DNA of 64,000 nucleotides, from assembly GCF_029962835.1 (NCBI RefSeq), contig NC_080575.1, forward strand, positions 63,157,493-63,221,492, in the 5' to 3' direction. The notes beneath the pieces are model-generated. The model saw nothing but the letters and a program-made list of their open reading frames with translations, was not told the DNA's origin and did not search any database. The position numbers and the translations under genes are program-made. This DNA is from Magnolia sinica (lineage: Eukaryota; Streptophyta; Magnoliopsida; Magnoliales; Magnoliaceae). This document shows positions 25,701-37,640 of this stretch, piece by piece (the first letter of the stretch is position 1; each line of letters opens with the position of its first letter).

Positions 25701-26465
25701 TTTTGGATGGTCGCCTAGGCCTTTAGGACGCCCAGGCCCACCTGGGACGTCCAGACTATTTTAGGTGTTGCTGGACTTGTAGTTCAGTAGCAGGCCTACT
25801 TGCGTTTATGCGATGATGTCCACATTCTCCATCTGTTGGGACCCACCATGATGATTAGGGACCACCATAAGATTTATGTCTCCCCAATTCATTTCCTGTG
25901 GGACCTCAGCAGGCCCAAGAAGCTAGGTGGGCTGAAAGTCCAGTAAGGTGTCAAAAAAAATTATATACATGGCTAGATATTTTAAGGATGTGGGGCCCAC
26001 CAAGTGGAGAAATAATGTATATGTGCTATACTTTTAAATTTTAAGACCTTTGGGCTTAATTAGTGCCAAGAAAGAAAGCCTTTTTGTTGTTGTTTGAGCC
26101 CAAATTAGATGGGCCAGAATTTTGGATGTCCAGCAGGCCCAAATGGGCTGGGGCGTTCAAGCTTGACCCAGTTGTATATATGGGCTGCTTCCATCATTGT
26201 GCTAGACTAGTTGGGCTGGAAAAAAATAGATGTGATTGGGTCCTTGATTGCCCACCTAATTTGTTAGTTGTTGGGCTGATGTTGTAAGGCCCATTTGGCC
26301 CAACTTGGATATGATTTTTTTGCCTATGTACTTCGGTACGGGCTGCCCACTAAGTCCAACATAATGCATGGGTTTGGTGACATTGTTATTAGGTCATAAC
26401 CTCCCCTATGGGCCCATCTTGTTATTGTAGGTTTGGGTCATTTTCTGGAGACCATTATGTGAGAA

Positions 26466-26472
<7 letters not shown>

Positions 26473-26502
<30 letters not shown>
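26473..26502. repeat. (TG)n microsatellite
   Basis: Fifteen TG dinucleotides in a row inside the long LTR. The frame reading CVCVCV at 26408-26596 is an artefact of it. Confidence 0.95.
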
Positions 26503-26506
<4 letters not shown>

Positions 26507-26620
26507 GCTGCCCATTTTATGATTGAATTTAGGCCTTGGGCCTTGCTTCTAAGTAGATTTTGTTGGGCCGCCTTATTAGGGGACAATGGTGGTTAAATGT
26601 CCACATTAAGGACACACCAC

Positions 26621-26656
26621 CCCCCAAACACCCCCCCCCCCCCCAAAAAAATAAAA

Positions 26657-26695
<39 letters not shown>

Positions 26696-26698
26696 TAA
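26621..26698. repeat. Poly-C, poly-A and (AAT)n simple repeats
   Basis: A run of Cs is followed by As and about a dozen AAT units. Length here is easily misassembled. Confidence 0.9.
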
Positions 26699-28133
26699 AA
26701 ATAAATAAATCTCATCATTTAGACCCATGGCATTATCTACTTAGTCTCGTGGGCTACCCCAAGCTATTGGGCCCCCACTAGTGGTTGTGTTCCTTCCTAT
26801 CCATGGGAAAATTCTGTCTAAGTATCTAGACCCGGGGTGAGTACATCATTTCATGGCATACTTAGTCATTTTCATGACTCATGGGCAACATTTGTGTGCT
26901 TGATAGATGGTTGATTGGTCATGGTATTATGCCGTTAGGTAGGCTGTTATGAGACTCCCAGGGTAATGGAGTTGTCCCACTTGAGTGCACTAGATGCGCA
27001 GGATTGGATGCATGGTTGATTGGTGTAATTGATGCATCTGGCATTGCATAGCATGTTGATATTCGCCTTTGTTTCATCAGGGTTGTAGCCTCCACAGGTA
27101 TATCATGGATGACCAGATTTAGACACCAGAATTGTTTGTTTGAGCATTTAGGGCACGTAGGATGTCCTTAGGTGAAAGTCCCAGAACCTTCGTGGTACCA
27201 GGAGATGCTCCAACGTCGAGACCGAGTGAAAAATATGAGCGCCAGTGCCTTTACCATTAGGCCGCGTTTCCCACTGTATCATGGTCGGTTGGGAGGGGGT
27301 GTGGCCTTACCTGCCTGAGTGAGGGGGCAATAGGTAGGCTGAGTTTGACCAGCTCATAAATGGGTCCGCTACCATTGAGCCTTGTTGGTGATTGGTTGTC
27401 CACAGGTTGGTAGTGAGGTCTCTTATGCTCGCTGGGCTATGCAGCTTGGAGAGCGGTAGTCTACAGGTAGTGTATTTGACCGCGGTGATTTTCCAGAGAG
27501 AAACTGTATTGATTTGTGGACTTGATATGAGGATGAGCATGATCGCATTTGCATATTGCATATAGCATTTGGCTGTATAGCCCCGCATTGCATATCCTTT
27601 GATTGGCAGATATATTCCTACCTTACATTACTTAGCCTTGTGATGGCTAGTGGTATTCATGGTCTTACCGCATTTTCCACATACTCTGATATCGCACTCA
27701 TGGCACCTGTCCCGCACACACTTACACTGCCTCTAAGCTTTCTATAAGCTTATGCATAATTGATGGTGCAGGTGATTCTAGGCCAGAGAGCGGAGCTGGA
27801 GTTGGAGCGTGCCATTGATCCTTTTGGAGTTTCCTTTATATAAACTTTGTATTTCCCTTTGAGCCTTCTACTTGTAAAAAGTTTTAAATTCTTAGTGGAT
27901 TTTGTAATGGTATTCCTGTGGTTATTATTTGTGGTTATGATGTTATGATCTTGGGTATGCTCATTATGAATCAAACTTATGTTATAGAAATCCTCCTTAT
28001 AGGATCCCAGGATCGGAACCTGGTGAATGGGCGCCAGGGGCCAAGAATGGGGTATTACGGAGGCTGTCGCCGCCGGATTCAGCTATCAGGAATTCTGTGA
28101 GCCCGGTTTCTAAGTCTGGGGCGTGATAGGAGT

Positions 28134-28145
28134 TGGTATCAGAGC
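28134..28145 (+). promoter_or_regulatory. Retrotransposon primer binding site (initiator tRNA-Met type)
   Basis: TGGTATCAGAGC is the common plant primer binding site complementary to the 3' end of initiator methionine tRNA. It lies six bases after the LTR end at 28128 and upstream of a gag start at 28292, so it marks plus-strand polarity for this element. Confidence 0.85.
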
Positions 28146-28291
28146 ATAACAAAATAACCCAGAAGTAACTCAGGACAACATTACATATCTGCTCCAAGCG
28201 CATTCTCTCTTTGATTCTGTTTCTCTAATATCTGAGTCGCTTGAGGATTCTAATCTCAAGGTGTCCATTACCTTTGTTCTTTCTATAGATC

Positions 28292-28539
28292 ATGTTGTCT
28301 AAGCGAGGTGTCTCTCCTGTTACCCGTGGCCATGGCGCCCGTGGCCATGGTTCTCATTCCGCTCCAGCGACCCGATTGCATCCTGCTCCACCTATTGTAG
28401 ACCCTAGTCCTGACTCCATTCCGGAGGTCCTTGTTCCGCCCCCAGTTGATCTCGTTCCTCCTCCGGAGCCTACCAAACCTGTGACCGAGGCTCCCGCTCC
28501 TGCAGTTCCGATCCTAAAAACTGTGGTTGGAAATTTTCA
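28292..28539 (+). pseudogene. Truncated gag start of the Tekay/Del-like element
   Basis: An ATG 147 bases past the primer binding site opens a frame rich in Pro, Arg and Gly (RGHGARGHG, then VPPPVDLVPPPEPTKPV). This low-complexity N-terminus is typical of Tekay/Del gag. The frame is truncated near 28540, where sequence of another LTR begins; its last residues are read from that LTR. No capsid or zinc-knuckle part remains. Confidence 0.6.
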
Positions 28540-30349
28540 TGTTCTGTCGATGTCATTGCACTGTAATTGAGACATCTTTCATGTCATCAAAAATATATTC
28601 GATGACATCGAAACAGTGGTCAAATAGTCCAACAACCAACTTGTAAAAACTTAGAGATTGTTGATGGCATCGAAGGGAGTTTGATGACATCGAAACTTAA
28701 GTTTCGATGGCATCGAACCTGCTTCGATGACATCAAACTTAGGTCATATCTCTCCAGCAAGCTTTGAAGGAACTCTGATATTTTTGATGCAATCGAACTA
28801 CCTTCGATGTCATCGAAGACAAGTCATCAATGACATCGAGGAAGGTTCGATGGCATCAAATTTTGGACCAGTTTGTCTGGTGAGCTTTCAAGGGAAATCC
28901 AGTATTTCTTGATGTCATCGAAAGGCCGTTCGATGACATCGAAATATTGACAAACTTGTCCAGAGAGTTTTCAAACGAAAATCATTTCATTTCGATGGCA
29001 TCAAACCATCTTCAATGCAATCGAAATTTAAATTTTGATGGCATCGAAGCATGTTCGATGACATCGGTATTGTACTCAAATTGTCCAGCAACCTCAATGC
29101 ATTTTTTCAAGAAAATCTCGATGGCATTGAGTCATCTTTCGATGACATCGAAGTCCCCTTCGATAGCATCGAAGAATGATCAATGACATTGGACATAATC
29201 TGTCCAACACCTATTTAAAAATCTTCATGTAGGAGTCGATGGCATTGAAGACCCTTTGGTGACATCGACAATGTCAGATTTTTACCCTTTTTTTACCATT
29301 AAGATTTTATTTTATATATCACTTAGGGTTGTTTCCTGGATCTTTGAGTGAGCATTGAAGAGAGCTTTGAGAGAGTTATTGCTAGAGTTAATACCCTTCC
29401 TCGTTAGCCCTCTTTCCTGTATGAGTTCATCATTCAATCCATGGCTTCAAGGCAATCATTAGAATATTTAATTCCTGGATTGAACTATGAACTCCAGCCT
29501 TCATTGATGATCTAGCAACACTCTTTAATGTAAAATCATCGTGTTGGGATCTTTGAATGCTTAGCTTTAAGAATCTTCTCTAACTCTTAAAAACCCATCA
29601 TTAACTAGATTAGATTCACCAAAGCTCTAACCCAATAACCTCGATATCTTCGATTGGAGCATCTACAACAGGTTGTGGTTCAAGGGAGATGAAGAATCTT
29701 CATCATCATGTGCTAAATGGGGCTCATTCACTTAGAAGTAAGTAATAGAATCCATTTTTTCTGAAGCCATTTCCTTATGTAGGATTGGGATGTAGAGTTT
29801 GGTTTCTTCAAACTCGCCAAGACCTTTCGTAGGCCTCTGACAGGACAATATGTGTAGAGTCCTCATGTAGGATTTACTAACTTGTGTAGCCATTTTTAAT
29901 AGAGTCCTTGTGTAGGATCTATTTCCTTGTGTAGGCATTTTTGATAACCCTGTATAGGTTGTAAAGGTTCATGGTAACCTGATTTAAAACCATTGGATAA
30001 GGAAATCTGGTATACTCATGGGTTAAGTGGGTCCGCTGGGAGTGAAGTAGGCACGTAGCCGGACCACTATATATCATTGTATTTGTGGTGAATGCTATTG
30101 CTTGTGTTTGTAATGATTCATGCTATGCTTAAATTATGCACACAACATGTTTGATATAATGCAGGTTTCATATGTTTCACTATCCTAGTTTTTTATTGTG
30201 TTTACTTATCATTTAATTCTGTTTACAAGTGCTTAGAAGTTAGTATTTGCATTAAGTAGGATTAAAATTTTGAAAAGTCCTATTCACCCCCTCTAGGACA
30301 CTTGGACATAACTCCATACTTCACTAGTAGCGGTTTGCCCGCAATTTCA
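28540..30349 (+). mobile_element. LTR with CGATG-n-CATCG array, unequal flanks
   Basis: The right end CCCGCAATTTCA at 30349 equals the end of the LTR at 12648-16051, and CCTATTCACCCCCTCTAGGAC precedes it, so this is the 3' end of a plus-strand LTR. The left end is taken at TGTTCTGTCGATG where the gag frame is lost. U3-side sequence is filled by the palindrome array. The flanks belong to different elements (Tekay-like gag on the left, Tat-like pol on the right) and no target duplication is found. The present structure therefore needs a deletion or recombination. Confidence 0.6.
28590..29280. repeat. TTCGATGGCATCGAA near-palindrome array
   Basis: More than fifteen variants of TTCGATGRCATCGAA occur, often in pairs about 25 bases apart, separated by phrases such as TTGTCCAGCAA. 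The motif is almost self-complementary around one central base. The array lies just upstream of a weak TATA-like TATTTAAAAA (29210-29219), so it is in the promoter part of the LTR. Confidence 0.85.
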
Positions 30350-30642
30350 ACATGTCCCGGCCAACTAAGAAGAGATAAACTTGGAATTGAACAAAGCACC
30401 TGATAAGCTGGAAGACTCTCAGGTTCGGTTTTAAGATCCCTTGGTTGAGGTGAATCTAGGAACTGAGCAAAATCCTAAGTCGACTTTTATCAGGGGACTG
30501 CTTAGGATACAAGACAAAGTTGAGTTTACCAGTTTGGTCAGAGAGTTTGTTAATTGCTTTGCATGGGACTATCACAATATGCCCGAGCTAGATCGAAGTC
30601 TCGTCGAGCATAGATTACCAATAAAAGAATGATATTAACCGT
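30350..30642 (+). pseudogene. Second Tat-type element: pol linker before RT
   Basis: Plus-strand frame 30441-30632 reads EVNLGTEQNPKSTFI, LVREFVNCFAWDYHNMP and ELDRSLVEHRLPIKE, the conserved linker before Tat-type reverse transcriptase. It is the plus-strand counterpart of 11851-12261. The reading continues, with stops, to the LTR insertion at 30643 and resumes at 32840. Confidence 0.85.
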
Positions 30643-32839
30643 TGTGAAGACCACCCCCGCGCAAGCGTAAAGTGCCCTCACTTCCTTAGCTTTGATATTT
30701 ATTTATTGGCATAGTCAGAGTATGTTATTGACTCAAATGTAAAAGTGCATTTGATTCAGGGTCACCACTAGCCAAATAAAACTGAAAAACTACGACCAGC
30801 TAGAAACCATATAATCACTTAAAGGTCGAGGAATCTCAAGATTCACTAACTCAAGTGACTCCCGCAGTTGGTCTGCGACTATATATTCCAAATAAGGGCC
30901 TCAGTGATGGAAAATGAAGGGATTAGACACCCTTTTTTGCCCACACAATGTGCAGTCTCTACTTTACAAGATTTTGTAGTTTCTCTGGGATTTAGTATAA
31001 TTTTGGTATTTTTATATTTGGTCGTGCTTCGCATAACTCATAAGGGCTGAGTAAGCAAAAATAAGAAGAAAAAAAACTATCTAGCCTTACATCGCAAAGC
31101 CAAGTAGCCCCGAGTAGGTGAATTAAGTGAAAAATGCAATGAATAAAATAAAATGTGAACTAGACTTACTTCATGGAGCTAAATAACACCAGGTAGAAAA
31201 ATAAAATAAAAATGTAGTAAATAAGATGAAGTACAAAGTAACCTTACTTCATAGGATTTAAGATCTTAGCCAGGCAAATAAGGTAAAAGAAAATGAAAGA
31301 GGGAGAATAATTCAAAATGAGATAAAAGGAAATGTGAATATAGTTGATGCACTTGGAATGTGTGGACTAAAATGCAACTTAAAAAGAGATAGATAAACTC
31401 TTAGCTTTAGTGACTTCTTGAATGGTCTTTTTTATCTCATATGTTAGGTAGCATGTTGGTATGTTGAAAATCTTTAAGGTACCTTAAGCAGCACCTTTGG
31501 ATGAATTCCAACCCTCAGACCCTTTCTATATTTTTCTACCTCTCTTTTTGCTCACTATTTCTTTCTTTTTCCCTCTCTTCCTCTCTATCTCACTTTTTCG
31601 TTCTCTCATACTCTCTGCTCTCTCTCACTCTCATATCTTTATTCTCTCTTCCCTCTGTTTATGTTTTTTCTTCCTCCATTCTTTTGGCAACAGGCTTCTT
31701 ATACAGACATTGGTAGTCGCAATTTGCTGCTATAATTTTTAAGACAACCATAGTTTTTAGGATAACATTATGGGTGTCGTTGTTTAATTTATAAAATAAT
31801 ATATTATATATATCATACATTTGACATAAAGTAAAGATTTTAATATATAATATGTATAAATTAAAAGTAATGATGATTTTTTCATATTTATTTTATAACA
31901 AATATTTATATATTTATTTATATAAAAGTAATCATTATTATATATATATATATGAAACGTCATGATTACTTTAAGATATTAATTTTATCTTCTTGTTTTT
32001 GTAAATTGCTTAAATGCTTGTATCTTGTTCGTTATCTGTCTGTTTGACCTGTCAGATAAGATTTCTAACAAGACCAGAATCACTTCGATCGGACCCAATT
32101 TGACTTGTCAAAAGTACGACAATTCAATATATGAAATCAGTTGTTTGTAACTTGACCGATTGTCCATTTTTTATGATCTTAGGCTCATTGGAAATGTCAC
32201 ATGATAAGCTTTTCAATGGCACTAAGATCACTTTAATTAGACCTTATTTGATTAGTCTAAAGTACATTCAGATTTTTTATGGCTTTGATCACTTGGCAAT
32301 GTATGGTTTTAGTAAACGGGCTGGATCTTCCTCATCATAACCTAAATTGAAAGAAACTTAAGTTCTTTAGGAAGATCATTTGACCACCTTTCCAATGAAT
32401 CATAAATCATCTTAATCGGTTAAAATTTACTTTTAATAACACCATGGCCACTTTATGTACAAGAACAACCATACTTTCCTCAATCTCGAAGATGTGACTT
32501 TTCATGCCTTAACACAACATTATCCGGGAAGACTAAGTGATAAAGAGAGTGATCCTTGAGTAGAAAGAGTTCATTTTATCATTTTTTTCCTGTACATTAT
32601 TTACTACATACAGAGAGTTCTCAGGGTTCTACAGTTCGGATGCACGACTATAACCTAATCGTTACTAGATTTGGTGCTAACTGATCAGTCCATTTGTTGT
32701 CTCGGGGACGTGCCAAGGATACTCCATGTTTAATCTGTTTGGATTTTTAATGATTTCTAAGTCACTAAGAGATAATTTTATTGAAGTCAAGCTGAAGGTC
32801 AAAAAGTGGCTTATCATTATTTTAGGTGGGGTGTCTACA
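30643..32839. mobile_element. Solo LTR, 2.2 kb; TSD ACCGT/ACCGC
   Basis: It starts TGTGAAGACCACCCC and ends GGTGGGGTGTCTACA, so the ends are roughly inverted. Flanking pentamers are ACCGT (30638-30642) and ACCGC (32840-32844). Removing it brings the Tat pol frame together without a shift. Inside are a CT-rich stretch (31530-31680), an AT-rich stretch (31790-31980) and a series of GTTGATCGG-like phrases. No gag or pol is seen. The GGGTGTCTACA end suggests plus orientation. Confidence 0.75.
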
Positions 32840-34597
32840 ACCGCACAAGCAACCGTCCAAGCATATGATAAGAGAATTAACTCAGAAAATAAAGGTAGAG
32901 ATCAAGCGGCTATAAAAGGTTGGTTTCATTAGGCCTATTAACTAGGCTGAATGGATCTTGAATGTGGTTCCAGTTATAAAAAAGAATGATAAGTTGTTGG
33001 TTTACATCGATTTTAGAAATTTAAAATTGGTAACACTAAAGGATGAATATCTGATGCCTGTGGCTGATCAGTTGATCAATAGAGCAGCCAGGCATCAGAT
33101 GGTGTCCTTCATAGATGGTCATTCTGGGTACATTCAGATTTATATCGCGTGGATGATGTGCCAAAAATGGCATTCAAATGTCCTGGCCCTTTAAGAACCT
33201 ATTGTTGGGTGGTGATGTCATTCAGGCTCAAGAATGCAAAGGCCACATATCAGAGGACAATGAATGCTATATTCTATGATATGATTGGTCATTTTATGGA
33301 AGTTTATGTTGATGACATAGTAGTTAAGTCGAAAAACGTGGAAGATCATTTCGCGTATTTACACAAGTCGTTTGAGTGAATGAGACTTTATAAGCTAAAA
33401 ATGAACCCTCTTAAATGCGCTTTTGGGGTGTCGGCCGATAATTTCTTAGGATTCTTGTACATCACCGAGGTATCGACATGGACCAGAATAAGACTTGAGC
33501 AATCATAAATGCTCATCAGTTGAGGAACAAACCAAAATTGCAGTGTTTCCTTGGCTAGGTCAATTTTATGGGAAGGTTTATATCTAATTGTGCAGGAAAG
33601 AATAATATATTTTCTCCATTGATAAAACTGAAGCAGTGAATTGAATTCAAGTGGGAGGTAGAACATCAGCATGCTTTTGAAAAGATTAAGGAATATTTGA
33701 TGAAGCTGCTAGTGTTAATGCCGCCAATCAAAGGCCGACCTCTTAAGCTGTATGTCACGGCATCGACAAAGTCAGTTGGAGCCCTTCTAGCCCAAGAAGG
33801 CGATGATCGAAAAGAGCATGCAGTCTACTATCTGAGTCAGACACTCCTTAATACCAAAAAATATTATTCTGCAATAGAAAAGTTGTGTTTAACTCTGTTC
33901 TTTGAGGCTACCAAAATGAGGCATTATTTGTTGGCCAAAAGAGCTAATGTGATATCATTGACCGATCTAGTGAAATATATGTTAAATCAGCTGATTTTGA
34001 ATGATAGAATTGGTAAATGGGTTTTGGCTTTATCTAAATTTGATCTTAATTATTTTTCCCAAAAGGCAATAAAATGTCAGGCTATAACCAACTTTTTGGC
34101 CAACCATTCGTCTGACCTGAAAGGCCAGCTTTCCCTAGAGGTTTTAGGTCTATATTGTACATATTTAACTCCATGGAAGCTATACATATTTAACTCCGTG
34201 GAAGCTATTTTTTTATGGATCAAAGACCTATAAAGCCTCAGGAGATGGGGTTATCTAGATCGCACCAAATGGAAACAGACATGAATTCGCATTTCAATTA
34301 GAATTCGAGTGTACCAATAATCAAGTTGAATATGGGGCCATAATAATTGGCCTAGAATTTTTAATGGAGCTAGTTACATGAAATGTAACGATCATGGGTG
34401 ATTCGCAACTAGTAATAAATAAGATGGCAAGATTGTTCAAGTGAACTAGCTCAACACTATTGCCATATTATGCGTTGGCCTCCCAAATGTTGGATGGCTT
34501 TGATGGGGTGAAATTAATGCATGTTACTCAGGACCACAATATGGATGCCATTAATATGACACAATTGGACGCAAGGCTCGATATCCTGAAGGGATCA
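32840..34597 (+). pseudogene. Tat-type reverse transcriptase and RNase H remnant
   Basis: Fragments in order: NVVPVIKKNDKLLVYIDFRN (32958 on), the palm sequence LKNAKATYQRTMNAIF, catalytic YVDD at 33305-33316, thumb KLKMNPLKCAFGVSADNF, then RNase H in the open stretch 33697-34233 (PIKGRPLKLYVTAS, LLAQEG, YYLSQTLL, YSAIEKLCL). A second, diverged RNase H-like part runs to 34597, where a solo LTR enters. A frameshift near 33160 and several stops make it non-functional. Lineage call rests on similarity to Tat/Ogre-type pol. Confidence 0.9.
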
Positions 34598-36378
34598 TGT
34601 AAGTGTTGTGTACACTTTTGTTTGTCAAATTTCGATGAGATAAAACATCTTAAGTGATAAAAAGTTCACCTTCAAATGAACCTTCAAATGGATCTTCAAA
34701 TGAACCTTCAAGTGAATCTTCAAGAGAAGCAAGATGGAAAGTTTACCTTCAAGAAAGATGGAAAGTTCACCTTCAAGAACAAAACATGAAGTTGGATACT
34801 GCAAGCACAAGTTCAAGTCATGGATAATTTAAGCTAAAGAGTATTCAAGTTCTACTACTTTTCTAGTAGAAGATCAAGCTCCACCTTTAAGTAGAAGATT
34901 CATCCTATACACTTCAATGTCCAGTTTTCTCAGGTATAAATGACCCTAGAAAGACCTTAAACTTTGGTGCTTTCAAATGTTAACTTATACGGGTTTTTAT
35001 ACTTTGGTTAGGCTTTAGTTCGACCAGTCTAAGCCTTGGTTCGACTAGTCTAAGCTATGGCTCGACCAGTCTAAGTATATATTCGACCAGTCCAAGATTC
35101 AAACTTAAAAAATAGATATTTCTAGTGGTTTCTCGACCAGTTTAACAGGCTGCTTGACCAGTCGAAGAGACACCTTCGACTAGTCGAAGGGTGCTCGACT
35201 TGAAGTCCAGTGACTAAATTATAGCACCCTCAACCAGTCGAAGGTTGTGCTCGACTAGTCGAACAGGGCCCTCGACCAGTCGAGCCAAGCTTTCAACCAG
35301 TCGAAGAACTGTTTTATCCGATCACGCCAAAATTTTGAAATTTGGTTGGATCTTAGACTAGTCGAATGAGACCTTATATGAGTCGAAGCAACAACATTTC
35401 ATCCTATAAATAGAGGCCTTCTCTTATTCCAAAATTACCAATCCAAACTAAGAAAATCCTTCATTTCGAAAGAGAGAAGTCACCACTATCATCGAGCTAT
35501 TGCACGGTATTTTATATTTCTATTTATATAGCTTTTTTTTTTATTCTATGATCTCTCATTTATGAATCTTACCTTTTAAAAAAGAAAGTAATCACTCTTC
35601 TTTTGAGATTTAAAGGATTCAAACAAGTAGCCTGAGGTTTGAATTAATTTAAAGTCAATTTAAAACCTAGAACCCTTGATTGTATTACTGGACATTGAAC
35701 ATTCTACATCAAACGAAGCGGTTTTACGGACTACATCAAGAACGTCTTCAAGAATAAGATAAGTATCATTCTGTACTTTTGTTTTTTGGTTTCTTTGAGA
35801 TATCTAGAAAATCTCATGTATTGGTTTTGATTGAGATAGCTAGAAAATCTTAGTGTGGGGTTTTGTTTGTGATAGCCCATCTAAAAACACAACTATATAG
35901 GTTTTAAGGTGAACCTATGAAAACCTCATTTATTAGTGAATGCCAATATCACGTGGGTTATGATTACTGGGAGTGGAGTAGGTGTGGCTGTTTGAGAATA
36001 GTTGGTGTACACACCGAACCACTATAACTCCTAGTGTTTGTGGTGAATGGTTTAAGTTGTGTATCTGTGGTGAATGACTGTAATTTGTTTATGCTTATGT
36101 GGTGAATGCTTGTAATAGATAGCTCTCTCTAGTCTCTTAGTTTGTGATCTTGATCCTTACTACATTCATGAAATCAGGTTGTCCTACCTAAAACTTTGTT
36201 TTTGGTGTAAGGTTGTCCTATGAACAAAGTTTGAATTAATTTCTCAATACTACTGCTATTGATATTAGTGATTTATTCTGATTTATTTATTATTTCAGTA
36301 CCTTGAAATTTTTATTTAGCATAGTCCTATTCACCCCCCCCCCCCCCCTCCTCTAAGACTGTTAGCTCGCCTCTTTCA
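34598..36378 (+). mobile_element. Solo LTR, 1.78 kb; TSD GATCA
   Basis: It starts TGTAAGTGTTGTGTAC and ends CTCGCCTCTTTCA, with perfect GATCA duplications at 34593-34597 and 36379-36383. TATA-like CTATAAATAG at 35404-35413 and CCTATTCACCCC with a long C run near the 3' end give plus orientation. The U3 part holds the array at 35020-35400. It splits the RNase H region from the integrase region of the Tat pol. Confidence 0.85.
35020..35400. repeat. TTCGACTAGTCGAA palindrome array in LTR U3
   Basis: About fifteen variants of TCGACTAGTCGAAG and TCGACCAGTCGAAG lie in this stretch; the first form is a perfect 14-base palindrome with its flanking T/A. The array ends just before the TATA-like site at 35404, so it occupies the promoter-proximal part of the LTR. 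Confidence 0.85.
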
Positions 36379-37640
36379 GATCAGGAGAGAGAACGGTCAT
36401 CGTGCAAAGGAGGTCTTTGCATTCAGTCTTTAAAAGATAAACAATTATAGAATTATGTCAAGTCGAAATGGAAGAAGATGACTGGAGAACTCCTCTCATG
36501 GGCTATCTTAAAAACCCACAGACCAAAGCTGGGAGGGATTTGAGGAGATCGGCCATTAATTATGCCATGATCGATTGTGAATTATACCGAAAAAAGATTG
36601 ATGGTGTATTGCTAAGGTTCTTAGCCAAAGGGAAAGCCATGTTAGCAATGGGTGAGGTTCACGAAAGATTATGTGGAGTCCATCAGGCCAGGAGGAAAAT
36701 AAGGCTCATGCTTAGGTGTTATGGGTATTTCTGACCGACAATGATAGCCGATTACATACAATACGCCAAATGATGCAAGCCATGCTAGAAAAATAGACTA
36801 TTTCAGCATGTGCCCATGGTTGAGATTCACTCAATTATCAATCCATGGCCTTTTCGGGGAAGGGCGATTGATTTAATAGGTAAATTTATCCACCCTCGAT
36901 GCGCATGGATTCTTTCATCATCGTGGCTACTTCACCAAGTGGGTGGAAGCAAGACTTATGAAGGGAGTCCATCACAGGAAAATTATCGAATTCATTGACA
37001 CTCATATCATCCATAGGTTTGAAATTCCATAGTTGATCACTTTGGACCGAGGCGTAGCATTTTCTATAAAGGAAGTAAGAGGCCAGCAATAAGTTAATAA
37101 AGAATAACCTAAGGACAACTATTCAAGAGAATTCTCGTGAGTGGCATACAAAAATGGCTGATGCACTTTGGGCATATAGGAATTGTCCCTATACTAGTAC
37201 TGAAATGAGTGCACTAACATACAGACATAATGTAGTGGAGCCTTTGGAGATTACTGTACCATCATTGAGGGTCATGCATCAAGCCGAGCTAACCCCTCTT
37301 GAGTTCACAGAAGCCATGCTTATCGACTTCGAAAGATTAGACGAAACTCTGATGAGGACCTTGAATTCTACCATCCCCAACAAGGTTATTATCACCTGGG
37401 CATATAATAAAAGGGTAAAAAGAAAATCATTCAGAGAAGGGGGTAAGGTCTGGAAAGTGGTGCTACTGATATGGAACAAAGACCAGATCATGGGTAAAAA
37501 ATGGTCGCCCACTTGGGATGGGCCCTATGTTCTCATCCAAGTCCTTAAAGGTGGAGCCTATCTCTTGCGTGATATGGACAGAAAGGTTGTAGGAGCTCCA
37601 ATCAACGATTGATTCTTAAAAATCTACTATCATTCCTTAT
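36379..37640 (+). pseudogene. Tat-type integrase remnant, end of pol
   Basis: The stretch 36468-36734 corresponds to the integrase N-terminal region (ELYRKK, then VHERLCGVHQARRK, the His-containing part). The core at 36740-37150 is heavily broken. 37154-37612 is an open stretch with ADALWAYRNCPYTSTEMSA, typical of the integrase C-terminal half, ending in WSPTWDGPYVLIQVLKGGAYLL and a PIND sequence, the usual end of Tat-type pol. No chromodomain follows, consistent with the Tat lineage. Confidence 0.9.

Larger units (their letters stand above)
22056..28128 (+). mobile_element. Long 5' LTR, Tekay/Del-like
   Basis: The right end is well placed: it reads GTCTGGGGCGTGATA and is followed six bases later by a primer binding site and then a gag start. 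The left end is taken at TGTTAACACTCCAG because this roughly inverts the right end, but it is weak; TGTAAGACCCC at 23655 is an alternative. Inside are a TATA-like site at 22710-22719, a CT-rich leader, simple repeats at 26473-26502 and 26621-26698, and unfiltered open frames that I treat as chance. LTRs of several kilobases are normal for the Tekay/Del lineage. The 3' LTR is absent. Confidence 0.5.

Noticed and set aside
24463..25726. Several open frames on both strands, up to 154 codons
   Set aside because: They lie inside the long LTR, overlap one another on opposite strands, and have no domain, splice or codon evidence.
26408..26596. Frame with CVCVCVCV repeat
   Set aside because: Direct translation of the (TG)n microsatellite.
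31497..31742. Hydrophobic Ser/Phe/Leu-rich frames that might look like membrane proteins
   Set aside because: They are translations of a CT-rich stretch in two frames at once, within a solo LTR.
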